Origin: Aquanectria penicillioides
Lineage: Eukaryota > Ascomycota > Sordariomycetes > Hypocreales > Nectriaceae
Direction of reading: 5' to 3'
Assembly (NCBI GenBank): GCA_003415625.1
Contig: PYIU01000003.1
Location: forward strand, 62,001-126,000
DNA length: 64,000 bases
The notes below the pieces were generated by a model. That model saw only the letters and a program-made list of their open reading frames with translations. It ran no database searches and was not told where the DNA came from. Made by a program: the position numbers and the translations under genes. This document shows, one piece after another, positions 11,828 to 23,820 of this stretch. How positions within the stretch are numbered: the first letter of the stretch is position 1; each line of letters begins with the position of its first letter.

Positions 11828-11869
11828 GGCGCAGGGTATAGGGGGCCGAGGGCCCCCATACCCTGCGCC
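11828..11869. repeat. GC-rich hairpin, 19-bp arms with one bulged A
   Basis: The left arm starts GGCGCAGGGTAT, has a bulged A at 11840, then GGGGGCC. The loop is GAG, and the right arm GGCCCCC-ATACCCTGCGCC is its complement. It pairs with the 11772 hairpin as a tandem set of related stem-loops. Possible roles are a mobile-element end or a structural signal; no target-site duplication was seen. Confidence 0.8.
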
Positions 11870-12930
11870 GTTTATCCAATCGTACCAAAAGGCTCTAATA
11901 TAAAACGGCATGCCTGCTGCTTGTTTTATTTTCTTGTTACCATATTTGCGCAGCCGATAGGAAGAATTTATTCTGTTCAATGGCCTCGAGAATATTATCT
12001 CAGGAGTAAATAAGCTTTCCTTTCGAGTTAAAATTTTTTTTGCGGAAGATCGACCATTCAAGCAACCCTTGAACAAGTGGGTGCAATTTATGGGGACTTG
12101 ACTGGGAAACTTGGCATCGAAGCATTTAGAATATGGGAAGTAATGTCTGTTTTCTTTTTTGAGACACAAAGGCTTTAAAGGGGATTCTCATGCACACAAG
12201 GTTAAAAATATGAAGATCTGTTATCAGGACTATGAATCATTTACGCTAGCCACCGTAGGGGTTGGAAACAGTCGTTGCTCTTCGTCGACTTGAAGTATTC
12301 ATATTAAGAGAGAACCGCTAATATGGTTCCAATTGACCTTTCAGATAGGTCAATATGATCACTACTATTTATTTATTGCCAGAAAGCCAACAATGTAGGT
12401 CTGTCCTACGGCCTAGACTACACCAGGAGGATCTCCAGGAACTGGGCTTGGTTTCATCCACAGTACGGATGAAAGAGTTGTAAGAATATCCTCTTTTAGG
12501 TACAATGTCATGACTAAGTCTTATCTTGGAGAAGATTCACGGACCTACGGGCCAGACTACAATTCATTCAAGCCTTCACCACGTGCGACTTGGCTGGGTG
12601 TTCTGGTTAGGTGATGGATGTCCAATAACTAGCTACAGGAGATCTTTCAAAGTATCTACCAGATCCAGCTAGAGCTTTTATTTGATATTGATTGGTTACG
12701 AAATTAAGGACAGCTACTACAATTCTGACGTCTCTCGAAGCCACTTGGCTTTCTATATATAAATTCAATGCGTGTGTCAACCACAGCAGGCATCAAGTAA
12801 CCTATTCCATGTTGTTTATTGTGTGCAATCTCTCCTCTTTGTAGACTACTCAGAGTCATGGTGGCTGACTGGGGCTCAACAGTGAACCAGGTGACCTCTC
12901 TTGATCCGCTGTAGCTGTATTGTGTTTTTG

Positions 12931-14432
12931 CTAAATTGACTGTCCCTGGTTCTCGTAACGAGCCGTGACAAGTTGCTTAGCCATGCGGGCAGCTTGTCTT
13001 CCATCCCAAATACCCTCATGGTGCGCCTTTGTCTCAAGCCATTCGATGGCTTGATTGCGTATTTCTGGAATAGGACAATTGACAGCGGTGTAAAATATTG
13101 GCGCAATACCCATTAGATCAACGGAAAAAAAGAAGTTACTGCCACACTGGTTGTGAGTCTTCCCCTTTGCCATCATTGGCCCCGCCACTTGGAGGATCTT
13201 TGACAGCGAGGACATGATGGATTTGAATTGTGGAGTATAACGGAAAAATAGGGTTTCGCTTGGCAAATACAATGCGGTATCAGCAATGATGGAAGCCATG
13301 TTATAATAAGTAAGCAAGAGTTCACGGGAAATCTTGTCAATGGGTGACTCTGATATCAAATTTGTAACCCCCTTATATGCTTGCAACCAGGACATTAGAC
13401 TGGAGCGGACCTGCTGCTGCAATGAAAGAAGGTTAAACATGGACTCTGGGTCTTCTGATAGATCGGACTTTCGGCCCTCAGAGCCCAGGTGGTGGGCTTG
13501 GAACAGTATTCTATCCAGGTGGTTCCTGGCCTCTTTCAGGGTGTTGAAGCAGGCAGGTATCTTCGCTCCTTTCTCTTTTGCCTGATTACTCTGTATCAGG
13601 CCATTCTTGACCATTACTGTCTGGATGTTCAGTTGGCCAACTATTTCGGCGAGATACTCATCGACAGAACTTCGAGCCGGTGGAGAGTCATCATGACCCG
13701 TTGTTGAGCTGCCAAGAATCTCGTCCAACAACCTGACGCCGCTGTTGAGATGAGCGTACCCCGACTCGAAGTTCTTTTGGAGGTATTCCAAACAGGTGAA
13801 AAGTATGCACACAATGAGTGTTACACGTGTAGAGGCCTTATCATTCTTTGAGTAGCGAGATCGGAGGAACTGTATGGATGCGTTGTAATGCTGCAATGAT
13901 TTCCGTTGTTGCTGGTCGAGATGGCCTGATTGCTGTCCTTCGCCCATTGCGGAACCTGTACCTAGGACCTCCCTCTTATGGGCGGATGCAAGCGCAAGGA
14001 CAGCGTGAAGGACAGCAGGCTCCGCGAGACCCGCTTGGAGGACCAGCTTCTCCCAGAACGAGACCCTGAATAGACCAGAAAATTTATCAGAGGTGTAGTT
14101 TATGAACCACTGTAGCTGAAGTTGGTCATCCTGGCTCATGTCACTGACGCTGACGAAGGCGGCGAGGTGGGGAATGCTGGCAGATGCTGTCGCGGAATGG
14201 ACCGAATCCCTCAACAGGGTAGTTTCTTGTCCCCAAATCCCGTAGCCCTTGCAGGTTCTCCCTGTGAGCACACATCGACGGCATGTTGGCCTAGCTTCAT
14301 CACATTTGATCCGCCGAGCCCTAGACGTTGTTCAACGGGCTGCCATCACCCCATGCACGCTTCAGGCGGGGTCACATACTTGCAAGTTTTGCAGCCAGTC
14401 TTGGTGCGGGTTATAACCGGTTGTCGACTCAT
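12931..14432 (-). CDS. Zn2Cys6 transcription factor with DUF3468-type domain
   Basis: 480-residue regulator in two exons. Exon 1 (14380-14432) starts MSRQPVITRTKTGCKTC. After a 59-bp GT-AG intron (14321-14379) the cluster continues KARRIKCDEARPTCRRC then LTGRTCKGYGIWG, giving six cysteines with normal spacing. Only after this splice is the zinc cluster complete; the longest unspliced frame lacks half of it. The middle is helical and typical of DUF3468 regulators (AVLHAVLALASAHKRE, ASTRVTLIVCILFTCLEYL, LLLTYYNMASIIADT). It is divergent from the SDR at 14975 with about 540 bp between starts, so the SDR is a plausible target. A decayed relative with the same GYGIWG signature lies at 52430. Confidence 0.9.
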
Positions 14433-14974
14433 TTACTAACGCGAGTTATCAAGATGGCGTCGTGTACTGTCCACGGTGAGGTGATTGTGTTGTGGGATAG
14501 AACTTGACTAGCTGCGGAGTCAGCTTGGATGGCACATAGAAATTGGATCGGAGACGCACAAGCACTACTCTGCTCGCAAGACGCGCATGCTGATTGGTTC
14601 GGGCTGCGGCGGGTAAGAAGGGGAAGATTGACTTGTGGAGACAGTTCGGAAAGACCAAGCGTTGGTTGGTTGACTTCACGACAGACCCGAAGGCTTCCAC
14701 TCTGCACCAGCTTAGGTGAGACACTGCCACGATGGACGAATGATGTGCGGCCAGTGAAGCCTTCAATAGTGGAGCCCATGAAGTCAAGTCAGCTGGATGA
14801 GAACGTCTTGTCCATTTCGACATATTTTTAAACGACGCAGCATGTAGATAAATACTGGACCAGGCAACCCCAAGTGATCATGAAATAACGATTCCAGCAT
14901 CCTCACACGCTTGATTCTGTCACTAGTTGAAGCACATTTCAATTCCCAATACTTACTCTTTTATCAATACAGCA

Positions 14975-15934
14975 ATGCGTGATTGTGGCCCCCCATCAGA
15001 CTCAGGGCGTAGCTCTGACTCGAAGAAATTTAGCCCTGAAAAAGACATCCCTGACCTTTCAGGAAAGGTTATTTTCGTCACCGGAGGAAACACTGGCCTC
15101 GGCAAAGAAACCATTCTTGAGCTGAGCAAGCATCACCCAGCGCACATCTTTCTTGCAGCACGCTCAGAGGGAAAGGCCCAGGCAGCAATCAACGATATAC
15201 GCGAGGCAGTGCCATATGGGGCCCCCATTAGTTTCATCGAGTTGGACCTCGGCTCATTCAAAAGCATCAAACAGGCTGCTAGAAACTTTTCCTCTCAGTC
15301 CACAACACTACACATTCTCATCAATAATGCCGGGATTATGGCCTGTCCTGAAGGGCTCACTAAAGATGGCTATGAGATTCAATTTGGCACCAATCATATG
15401 GGGCATGCTCTCTTGACAAAACTGCTTCTACCGACCCTCCAGGAGACAGCAAAAACTGCTCTCGACGTGCGCATTGTCACACTGTCGTCTGGCCTTGAGG
15501 ATTCCGCTCCCAGATCAGCGCTATGGGAATTTGACCAGCTCAAGACGGACATGTCTTCTACTGCAACATTAACTCGGTACGGCATTTCAAAGATTGCCAA
15601 CATTTATCATTCTCGTGCATTGTCACGACGATATCCCAATATCCGGTGTGTGTCCGTCCATCCCGGGGTTGTCAACACAGACCTTGGACGAGGAATAGAA
15701 GCAAGCTACCCAATGTTGGCTCCTCTCCACCGTGTTCTCAGACCCGTCCTCTCAAAGTCCCCCGCATCAGGAGCAAAGAATCAACTGTGGGCTAGTGTGA
15801 GTTCCAACGCCAAGTCTGGGGAGTTTTATCACCCTGTTGGAGTCGCTGGCAAGGGATCCCGACTGTCCCAAGATGCAGATTTGGAAAATCAGCTATGGTA
15901 CTGGACAGAGAAAGAGCTTGAGGCACACCCGTGA
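14975..15934 (+). CDS. Short-chain dehydrogenase/reductase (retinol dehydrogenase / WWOX-like)
   Basis: 319 residues, no intron. Motifs in order: cofactor glycine motif TGGNTGLGKE near residue 38; LDLGSF; INNAGI; the serine of VTLSSG; catalytic YGISK; and the VHPGVVNTDL segment. It most likely uses NADP(H) and acts on a lipophilic ketone or alcohol. The ATG at 14975 is preferred over 14927, which would add an unrelated 16-residue leader. Divergent partner of the Zn2Cys6 gene at 12931. Family is sure; substrate unknown. Confidence 0.88.
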   Translation: MRDCGPPSDSGRSSDSKKFSPEKDIPDLSGKVIFVTGGNTGLGKETILELSKHHPAHIFLAARSEGKAQAAINDIREAVPYGAPISFIELDLGSFKSIKQAARNFSSQSTTLHILINNAGIMACPEGLTKDGYEIQFGTNHMGHALLTKLLLPTLQETAKTALDVRIVTLSSGLEDSAPRSALWEFDQLKTDMSSTATLTRYGISKIANIYHSRALSRRYPNIRCVSVHPGVVNTDLGRGIEASYPMLAPLHRVLRPVLSKSPASGAKNQLWASVSSNAKSGEFYHPVGVAGKGSRLSQDADLENQLWYWTEKELEAHP

Positions 15935-17039
15935 GAACGAAGCTACTACTATCTGACTTTTTTTTGATTTGTTTTTCTATTTTGTCAAAGAGAGGGTGGA
16001 TTTTGGGCGTATTAGACCGGGCGTTTTAAGCCTGCAATCCTTTTATACGTACAAATCCAAGTTAACAATCACACTCTATCAAATAATTGCTGTATTCATA
16101 CTCAGGTTATACATGACGATGTAGTATCTCTGTAACAGGAGTTAGGGGGTATGCAAGTATAAAGGCGTCTCTCGTACTCAGGGTTATGTAATTCTCGAGT
16201 GGGTGTCAGTGATAATGCAGCCAAGTTTAGCAGAGTCGGATAGAGAAAAGTTAAGGAAAAATAAAAATTACATATTAGATCGAGGCAATGTCATGATTTG
16301 GACAGTCCAAATTATGTATGCCCAGCAATCTTTGCGACTCTGGTGCCTAAGCTGATATCTTGCCAACTGCGTGCTCAATACTTCCAAGCAGGCACAAACC
16401 AGTTAAACAGTCAGTCATTTCAACGAACTCCATGTTTTGACCTGCCGGCTGGCGCATGTCAATGGAATTGACATTTGTGCTGCTACATAAATTAGCATTC
16501 GATTCGGTCTTCGGTGATGGCGAAGCGAGACAAATATCTTCACATTGAAGGCATGAGATGAGCCGTATCTTGCGGCTCCGCAAATGGAACACAGGGCACT
16601 GGATATTCTAACCGAGGAGTGGGTTGCCCAATAACGATGTATCAGGCGGGGATTCAACCCAAATTTCTGTCTAAATCTCGCTAGTGTAAAACTACCTCTC
16701 TTTAAAGGCCAATGGGCACCCTGTCGCTCCACAACCAACTTAACCCATTTGAGCCAAGGCTCAGTATATTTGGAATTGTTGTACATTGTCCATAGACCTC
16801 TGCGAGAATGTCATGTTATATACCAGCCGTATCCATAGAAAATGCGCAATGTGGATGAATTGTCCAACCAACCTCCCGCCCCGCTTTTTGACCACATCCT
16901 GCCACAGCATTCTTACCAATATCTTATCAGTGACAGAAACCCAACACCCTGCAGACCAAGGCGGCTGACCCTGCTTTACCTAGTTGTCCCTCTTCCACAG
17001 GCCACTAAGTAGCGAAATACTCAAGACACTGAGCCCCAA
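15935..17039. other. Intergenic tract, no gene seen
   Basis: A T-run just after the SDR stop (15959-15966) may belong to its 3' end. On the minus strand, 16620-16770 has weak resemblance to Pol III A and B boxes (TGGCTCAAATGGGTTAAG; GGGTTGAATCCCC), but the spacing and stem pairing do not make a tRNA. Confidence 0.4.
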
Positions 17040-17606
17040 ATGTGGTCTCAGCATCGCTTCACGCTCACTGTCCCCATACCACCCAATATACCACCCCACC
17101 TTGTTCTGGCTTATCTTCAGACCACTAGTCCGATACTAGACCATATTGAGTCATTTCATAGCTGGAATGAGATTCCTTCAAACCCAGAGTCCGTCGTTGA
17201 TGACGAATTTTTTGGTTCTTTCGCTACTACCACTCGCTCATTTTTTATCCGGGTGGTCTTACAACTCGTTCCGGGAGCTATCAAACGATCTAATTGCCTG
17301 GCCATCACTCAAACTATCCCTGATGGATTGCGTTTTCGCGTAACTACTCCTTTTACCCCCTCGTTCTTTTCTCCCAAGTTTATTACCCTGTGGGCAAAAT
17401 GGACTGTCCGGCCACGAGTTACGTCTTCCGATACTGCTGGGTTAACGCAGAATACATTAGAGGAATGGGAGCTATGTGAAGAGGCAGTATTCGAGACCAA
17501 TCGCCTTTTTATGCGCTGGGTTATTCCAAGAACGGAGAGAATACATCATAACGTATGCCAGAATATTGTGGACGATGTAGTACATAATTACGTTGGTGGA
17601 GTCTAA
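17040..17606 (+). CDS. DUF7053-like fungal protein
   Basis: 188 residues, single exon. The start (FTLTVPIPPNIPPHLVLAYL), the DEFFGSF segment, a central LVPGAIKRSNCLAITQTIPD stretch and a C-terminal helix with the W-x-E-LCEEAVFETNRLF pattern match the layout of fungal DUF7053 proteins. These are predicted to have a START/SRPBCC-like lipid- or polyketide-binding fold. Biochemical function is unknown. It stands alone between empty tracts, with no signal peptide or membrane segment. Confidence 0.65.
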   Translation: MWSQHRFTLTVPIPPNIPPHLVLAYLQTTSPILDHIESFHSWNEIPSNPESVVDDEFFGSFATTTRSFFIRVVLQLVPGAIKRSNCLAITQTIPDGLRFRVTTPFTPSFFSPKFITLWAKWTVRPRVTSSDTAGLTQNTLEEWELCEEAVFETNRLFMRWVIPRTERIHHNVCQNIVDDVVHNYVGGV

Positions 17607-20589
17607 ATCCATGTATGTCGGACGCTTTTGACAAATTACCGGCTGCGATGGTATTCGTTCAGGGTTAGACATAATAGCAAGAGGGCAAATGGGGTAATAT
17701 GGCCCTTGACTGTGATATTATTCAGTTGGGCGCTATGTTGGAGTGTTTAAAACAGCTGTGATTGTTGTACTTAAGCTCAAGAAAGTGCATCGAACGAAAC
17801 CGGGACGGTTAGCAGCATTTTTTCAATGAGAATTATTTGTTACTCTTTAGCTCCCTCAGCCCGATGATCCTCTTATAACCATTGAACATAGTCTCATAAC
17901 TGTATTCCTCTAACTTGTACTTGAAATTCTGTTGTGGTTTTGAATCAGTCCTTCCACACAACCCCTAAATCCTGAGATCCATTGACAAGAATCACAAGTC
18001 AATCCTCTCAGCCGTCAGAGAAAAGATAGTACGCCCGCTTCTTTGGGTTGAATTTTAACCCTGCGGTAGTTAAAATTGATGAATAGGTTGCAGTAGTATT
18101 GCACGATAGACTGTCTCCAAGATGATCCATATTTTCGGTATGCTAGGTTTACTACGCCTTTTTATGACCCATGAGCGGCCTCTGGAAGGCTTTCTAAGCA
18201 AACTAGGTATGGCGCCTATCGGAAAATCTTTCAAGTCTGAGTCCAACTTGGAAACTTAATTGGTATTGACTCCCAAGCGTCTCGGGTATCCTCGAACTCA
18301 ATTAAATCTCGACCGGCAAATCTGCCATTCCCGAAATACTGCCTGCAGCTACCTTTGCCTCTACCAATCATGTCGGGGGTGACTAAGTACAGAAGCAAGA
18401 TATTACGCTTTGTCCCCTCAATGGACTGCGAGAATACCGTCATCGTCATGACTTAGGCGTTGCTTAGACTGGGATGTGTATGCGAGAAAGCGTAGGGTAG
18501 CCGAGCCAAGCGTTCGTGAAAAAAACACCGCCGACCTGCATGCAAATTTTAGTGTGCGAACGGCGACGTATTCCCTCTCCCTACCCAATATTCGGGTTCA
18601 ACTATGCGACCACATTGAACTAATAGCTGCTTGGTGGAAAAAGTGAACTCAGCATCGCTTGCTTGAAGACAAGATCTGTTGATACACCAATGGCTTTGCG
18701 ATATGTACATGTGCAACAGGGATCACTAATGCCCCAGCTACCAGAGTTTTACCATAGGTTCAAAAGCGACTGTCGCATGCTTTGGCGCATATTTACTTGC
18801 GCAGGGTTTATTCACTTGACCGCGCTGTGTACTCTGATAGCAAGCACTCAATAAGAAATATCCCTGCTCGAGCTGTCAAGGTACTCAGTGATTAAAGATC
18901 TCGAATGATCCAAAGTATAAGGCCCTCCCTACGGATAGTGAACAGACCACCTCCCCGCAAGATAGGTGAAAAGCATAGCACACGTGATCTCGGTTTGAAT
19001 ATTGGATCAATTGTGCACTTGTTTCGTTGGGTAACTTGGGTTGTCGGCGGGGGTGGTCTGTGGTCTATTGATTGGGGCACTGTGGTAGAGTCCTTAGTGC
19101 TTTGGGGAATGGCTAGAGCCAACTAGAATACGTCCGTCGCAGTGATTATGCTTGGTGGCGGACTAAAAAACAAAGAGTAGTTTAGTGGTGGAACTATCCT
19201 AATAAGGGGGGCTTTGTGGGATGAGTATGGAAAACAACCACACACGGAGCTAGCTAGAGATTTGATTCAGCAAACCTGGAGCAGGGAGCGCCACGTATCC
19301 AAAAATAGTGTCACAGAAAAGCGTGATGTTGATCACAAAACAGGCAAGATGGCCTCAGAAAATTAATTTTTTAACCAGGGAGCAACTTTGTTGTGTGCCA
19401 AGGTCGGCCACTGAAGTAAAGAATCACCGAAATAATGCAGCATTTCCAACCTGCTCGTGAAGTATGTACCCAAGTGAAGCGATAACAACCAGGCAAAAAT
19501 TACTGACCGCAGGCTTGGCTCTGAGGCGCTTGGGTCGACTGAATCAATCAGGCACTGGAGGGTTTTCTGGGCGTCAATTTGCCATCAGAAATTGGCTGTT
19601 TTGGCCTGTCTGTTTTGGCCCGGCTGGGGAAGGTCCTCAGGCGCTCGTTTGATCAATGGCGTGCGACCGAGCACAGGGAGCTGGGCAAGAATGGTAGAGG
19701 TGTATGGAGAATAAGGGAGTAGACCTCTGGTGGAAGAAGGATGGTCATGTTTTACCCTTGATATCGTATCGTTCTGCGCTGAATCAACGACTGAGGCGGA
19801 TCACCATCAAAGACCCCCAGCAACAGTGAGGTACAGTACCCGGGCTACAGCCAGGCTTACGGCTGGCGGACAAAGCGATGGGCTGAGTTTTGGGCTGCTT
19901 AGCCGAAACAACCGAGCTGGACTAATAAGACCCACGAGATGCAGTAGAAACTGGAGGGAGATTACTTGAAATCTAACTTGGCGCTAAGCTAGCTTTTAGG
20001 GCTTCCCGCAGGTCAGTTAGGCGGATCACCCATGGGCGTAAACCGGGCAGATGTATCCTCCGTCCCCGCCATTGTCCTTCGCGATGGTGAAACTGCCGGT
20101 AGCCTTAAACCGTATAGCTATAACTGGATGGACCAGTCCTAGCGGCCATATCGAAACTAGCCCACACGCTAGCCCCTAGTCTAGACCATAACCAGCTGAA
20201 CCGCACAGCGCCCGGCTGTCAGATGCCGCCTTGCTTCTCCACCTGCCACCGCACTGAGACGCGCTCAACATCATGCTACCAATCATATGGCATTTATCAT
20301 CTCAGCTCTCAGCCTTAGAGCCTTGGGGGTGGTACCTTCCACACGATGTGGAAATCAAGTTGATGACTGTTTGACCCCTGGGAAGCAGGGGAAGGCAAGA
20401 AGCATGAATATCGGCACATGCTTATTTAGACTAGCTGGATTAGCTCTGTATATATAGCATCCTCATTTTCCGGTTTGCATTGGATTTCCTAACCCGTCCT
20501 CGCTAAAGAATCGTCAATAACGTCTTTCTCCCCTTCCTCGATCACGCTCCCTCCAAATTCATCCTTCCATCCAACCTCAAGCCGCCATC
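17607..20589. other. Long gene-free tract upstream of the GPI protein
   Basis: Nearly 3 kb without a supportable gene on either strand; the longest frames are under 80 codons and resemble nothing. The last 150 bp look like a fungal promoter: a TATA-like run TGTATATATAGC near 20449-20460, then a pyrimidine-rich leader (20520-20580) before the ATG. Confidence 0.5.
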
Positions 20590-21099
20590 ATGCGTTTCCA
20601 GCACTTCTGCCTACTGACCGTTGCTTCGGCCGTTGCCGCTGAGGAGCTGCACGCGCGTGATATCGCTGCTTGCACAAAGGCGGCCTCCGAGGTTATCGCT
20701 GCCGCAACCGGGATACCCACCATGGCCTCCTCCCTCGCAAGCTTCATCGCCACTCAGGTCACCGCTACTTCATCGTGCGAAGTCCCTCAAGTCACGGGTA
20801 GCTTGGCTGGCGAATACACATCCTACATGTCCGCCATTGAGTCTTATTACTCCAAGAACATGGGCGCATATTCCAGCTTGGCCAAGGCCTGCAGTGACGT
20901 CCCTCAGGTTTCCAGCATGGTCGCCTCCATCACCGCAGACGCGGACATTTGCAGTACTATCAAGTGGGCTGGCGCCACCGGTTCCAGCAACAAGGGCTCC
21001 GCCAGTGCCTCCAAGTCTGGAAACGCCGCGCCCCGACAGACAGGTATGGCCGCTGCTGCTGTTGCCATGGCTGGCTTTGTTGTCGCTGGCGTCGCCTAA
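20590..21099 (+). CDS. GPI-anchored secreted protein ('infection structure specific protein' type)
   Basis: 169 residues. Residues 1-17 are a signal peptide (RFQHFCLLTVASAVAAEE). The mature part is alanine/serine-rich and helical with four cysteines (AACTK, SSCEVPQV, KACSDVPQV, DICSTI) in the spacing seen in ascomycete 'infection structure specific' proteins. A Ser/Gly/Ala-rich spacer leads to a hydrophobic C-terminus (MAAAAVAMAGFVVAGVA) that fits a GPI-attachment signal. Expected at the plasma membrane or cell wall. Codon use is strongly C-ending and the promoter has a TATA and CT-rich leader, which suggests strong expression. Family is moderately sure; role unknown. Confidence 0.75.
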   Translation: MRFQHFCLLTVASAVAAEELHARDIAACTKAASEVIAAATGIPTMASSLASFIATQVTATSSCEVPQVTGSLAGEYTSYMSAIESYYSKNMGAYSSLAKACSDVPQVSSMVASITADADICSTIKWAGATGSSNKGSASASKSGNAAPRQTGMAAAAVAMAGFVVAGVA

Positions 21100-22018
21100 G
21101 CTGTAGGAGAATTTGTGACAATGGAGTTTGGGGTTAGGGTTTCATGGTAGAGGAAGTGCTCGACTTGGGAGGATTATTGGACATGTGAAATCCTTACTGT
21201 CTATACGATTATTATACGAAGGTACATAAAATAATTACGTATTTTGCACGACGTTCCTGTTTCACCCTTGGTAATACCTAAAGGGCATTTGGTGCCTTGT
21301 CAATCGCGACCATCCTTATCATTATACTGAAAATTAAAAAGCCCTTGGCTCTCCGTGTCTTGGGAAAGCAGACAGCCGCGATCCCATGAGTTCCAGCTCT
21401 CCTATTCCTTGGCACAATCACCTGCGCCTTGCATTGGCATGGATGTCAACAATTAAAATAGAATTATCATGGCATTCCACATATTATCCTTGGCTAATGC
21501 AGTACTGGTAAGAAATAGACCGGGCCTACCAATTTAAATGGTATCTATTCTAGACCACGTGGATGGGGATTTGGGCCAATTGCGGCAGCGGCCAAGGTAT
21601 TGGATAGGCCTTGGAGCTTCTTGTTTTTTAGCTGGCAACATTGGAAAAAAAAATCAAGATTTTGATTCATTTTGCTCAATTGTGCTTGAGCAATTCACAA
21701 TATTGAAGACAATGAATATGTAGCGAAGCGAGATAACCACAATTCACTCCGGACCATAAGATATGTCAGCTTCATTGTACCTCACCCATCTCAATGTCAA
21801 TCATTTGCCTCGCTTCTCCATAATAAATGGTCCATGAAGTCGGGTGGAATATCTCAATGTCACTTAGTGGATGGATTGATGCCAAGATAGGGTAAAATAC
21901 GTGTTCTATCTCAATTCAACATGTGTAATGCATTGCGAGGGTACCAGAGAACAACATCAATGAAACAATTGATGAAAGCATCAAGTTTCACAAATGTAGA
22001 GACGTAAACTGAGAAGCT
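21100..22018. other. Intergenic tract, no gene seen
   Basis: 3' flank of the GPI protein and left border of the metabolic island. AT-rich, with only short unrelated frames. Confidence 0.45.
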
Positions 22019-23198
22019 TTATTCTGTGTATTTCTCGCTATTGGAGACAAAATAAGTTTCTTTCCTTGGCCCCGTCTCAAGATATGCATTTTCGAATGCT
22101 TCCTTCCAGTGTTCTAATCGGAACTTGCCTGTTACTTGGACCCCTCCTTGTTCCCCCATTGGAAGCATACCTGTTTCAACCAATCTTATCAGTTCCACAG
22201 CTTGCTTCGACGAGTGCATAAATGGGCCCTTGATAGTCAGTCCTTTAGCAATGGTAAGAGCATATGGAAACGCAAGGTGCCAGGGACACCTCTCATGATG
22301 CTTACCCGTCCTTTGGGTCTGATGCCAAGAATTCTAGATTTGAGGTGTGTGACATTAGAAGCGACTTGTGGAGATACGCCAAAATATGCATCGATCGGTT
22401 CATAGGCCTGCAGAGCCAATGCACCTGCTTCAACGTCCCCGGTGATTGGGAATGTCACAACTCTGTTTCCCATGCCCTTGTGAACCTCACGAAGCTTATC
22501 CTGATTTCGACCCATGGCCATAACCTTTCCCGCACCCATGGCTTGTGCAACAAAAACTGCGGCACTACCAAAACTACCCATTGCAGGGGTAACAATAACA
22601 GTTCCTCTCTGCCGGAGGTCAATGTCACTGAGGCCTCCATATGCGACTGCCAATGTGTTGGGATATCAGAGATCCTCAAGCATATAGCCTCACTTCTTAA
22701 TTAGAACCTCTTCATTCAAAACATGCACACTTTCAGCAGTAACCTTGACGAGTTCGGCCCAAGGACCATTTCTCCACTCTCACTTGATAAAATCTTCACA
22801 CTCGGGGGAGAAGCCCATATGTTGACTTGGAGAACGGTTAAAGCAGATAAATTGTCCCTGATCTGCAATACTCCTGTTGAAAATACAAGCTTTCTGGGCT
22901 TCAGCTATTGTGTGTCGTCAGCAACTGCAGGAACTCGGCAAATGGCTTGGTCCCTGGTATCGTGGGAAGAGGATAGATAGTTGTAGCCTCTAGGGTTTTC
23001 ATAGCAGAAGATCTCCGTAGAGTAGGAAACAATACTGGAATAGAGTGGCCGCAGGATAATAGTTCCGACTGTAGGTTGTGGAGTTGGGACATCTATGACT
23101 GAAGCTACCCCTGATGAGGACGTAAACTGGAGGCCTTTGAAGGTGCGAGGAAGTTTATGGTAGGAGTCATCACCTATTTTTGATCGTTTTTGCTGCAC
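22019..23198 (-). pseudogene. MDR (zinc-type alcohol dehydrogenase-like / quinone reductase-like) pseudogene
   Basis: Pieces of one medium-chain reductase lie in order on the minus strand. The N-terminus is at 23198 (TFKGLQFTSSSGVASV), then a PTIPGT segment in another frame, then ICRVPAVADD. The middle is WAELVKVTAESVHVLNEEVL. The nucleotide-binding part is GTVIVTPAMGSFGSAAVFVA, and the C-terminus GLTIKG ... QVTGKFRLEHWKEAF. Lesions: a shift near 22960, in-frame TAG near 22905, two TGA codons near 22671-22691 (IKK-stop-GYMLEDL-stop), and a shift between IMRGVPGT and FPYALTIAKG near 22260-22290. No intron pattern repairs these. The active enzyme family reduces C=C or C=O bonds with NADPH. This copy is dead and borders the BVMO gene. 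Confidence 0.8.
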
Positions 23199-23820
23199 TC
23201 AAGATATAAAGATATGAACAGCAAGAAGAAGAAACATTCAAGACGCCAATAAAGCGATTGCAATGGCATTGTTTCAGATTTTATCTGCTGTTGCTATGAA
23301 ACAACACCCGTGTAGGCGGAGTAACCAACATCCTGTCTGACACACAAACTCCGGAAAGGCACCCAACTCAGTCGGATGTACCCTAACTCCGATGGATGTG
23401 TCTAAACTCTAGTAAGCATATCGTAATGCATGACAGGAATATCGCATTATGTCTTCAACTGATTTCTAAAGCCGGTCTGACAGATGCATGCCGTGGGGTG
23501 ATTTCTACGGAGTTTACCTTGCAGCCGGGCGACCCGGATTTTCGGTATACATTCTCCAACGCAACCCTGCTTCATAGAACCCAACACCAAAATAATGTTT
23601 CTTCTCGCCTAGCTACTACCCTATCATAATAACTATCGGGATTGTGTTACAATTCTCCAGCTGTTGATTATCGGTGCCGATAACCGAGAGGGGGATTAGG
23701 ATACGCTTGGATGATGGAAATTGCCATTGCCTTAAATTTGGCATGAGGACAATTGACAAGTGAAAATAGAACGTGCTTAATTGCGTAGTGAGAAAACAAG
23801 TTTTCATTCCAATATCGTCA

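Larger units (their letters stand above)
10786..12930. other. AT-rich, gene-poor region with repeats and palindromes
   Basis: No supported gene. A 134-codon minus-strand frame (11765-12169) exists mainly because it runs across two GC-rich hairpins and shows no family resemblance. The tract contains a 14-bp perfect palindrome at 11064-11077 (GAATCCCGGGATTC). It also holds an 11-bp direct repeat ACGGCATGCCT at 11523 and 11905, and a 12-bp inverted pair GCCTTTTGGTAC (11537) / GTACCAAAAGGC (11882). Two hairpins are described separately. Confidence 0.5.

Noticed and set aside
11765..12169. 134-codon minus-strand ORF
   Set aside because: It is open mainly because it crosses two hairpins; composition is not protein-like and no family fits.
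16620..16770. tRNA or tRNA-derived SINE on the minus strand
   Set aside because: A- and B-box-like strings exist, but spacing is too long for a tRNA, arms do not pair, and no second copy was noticed.
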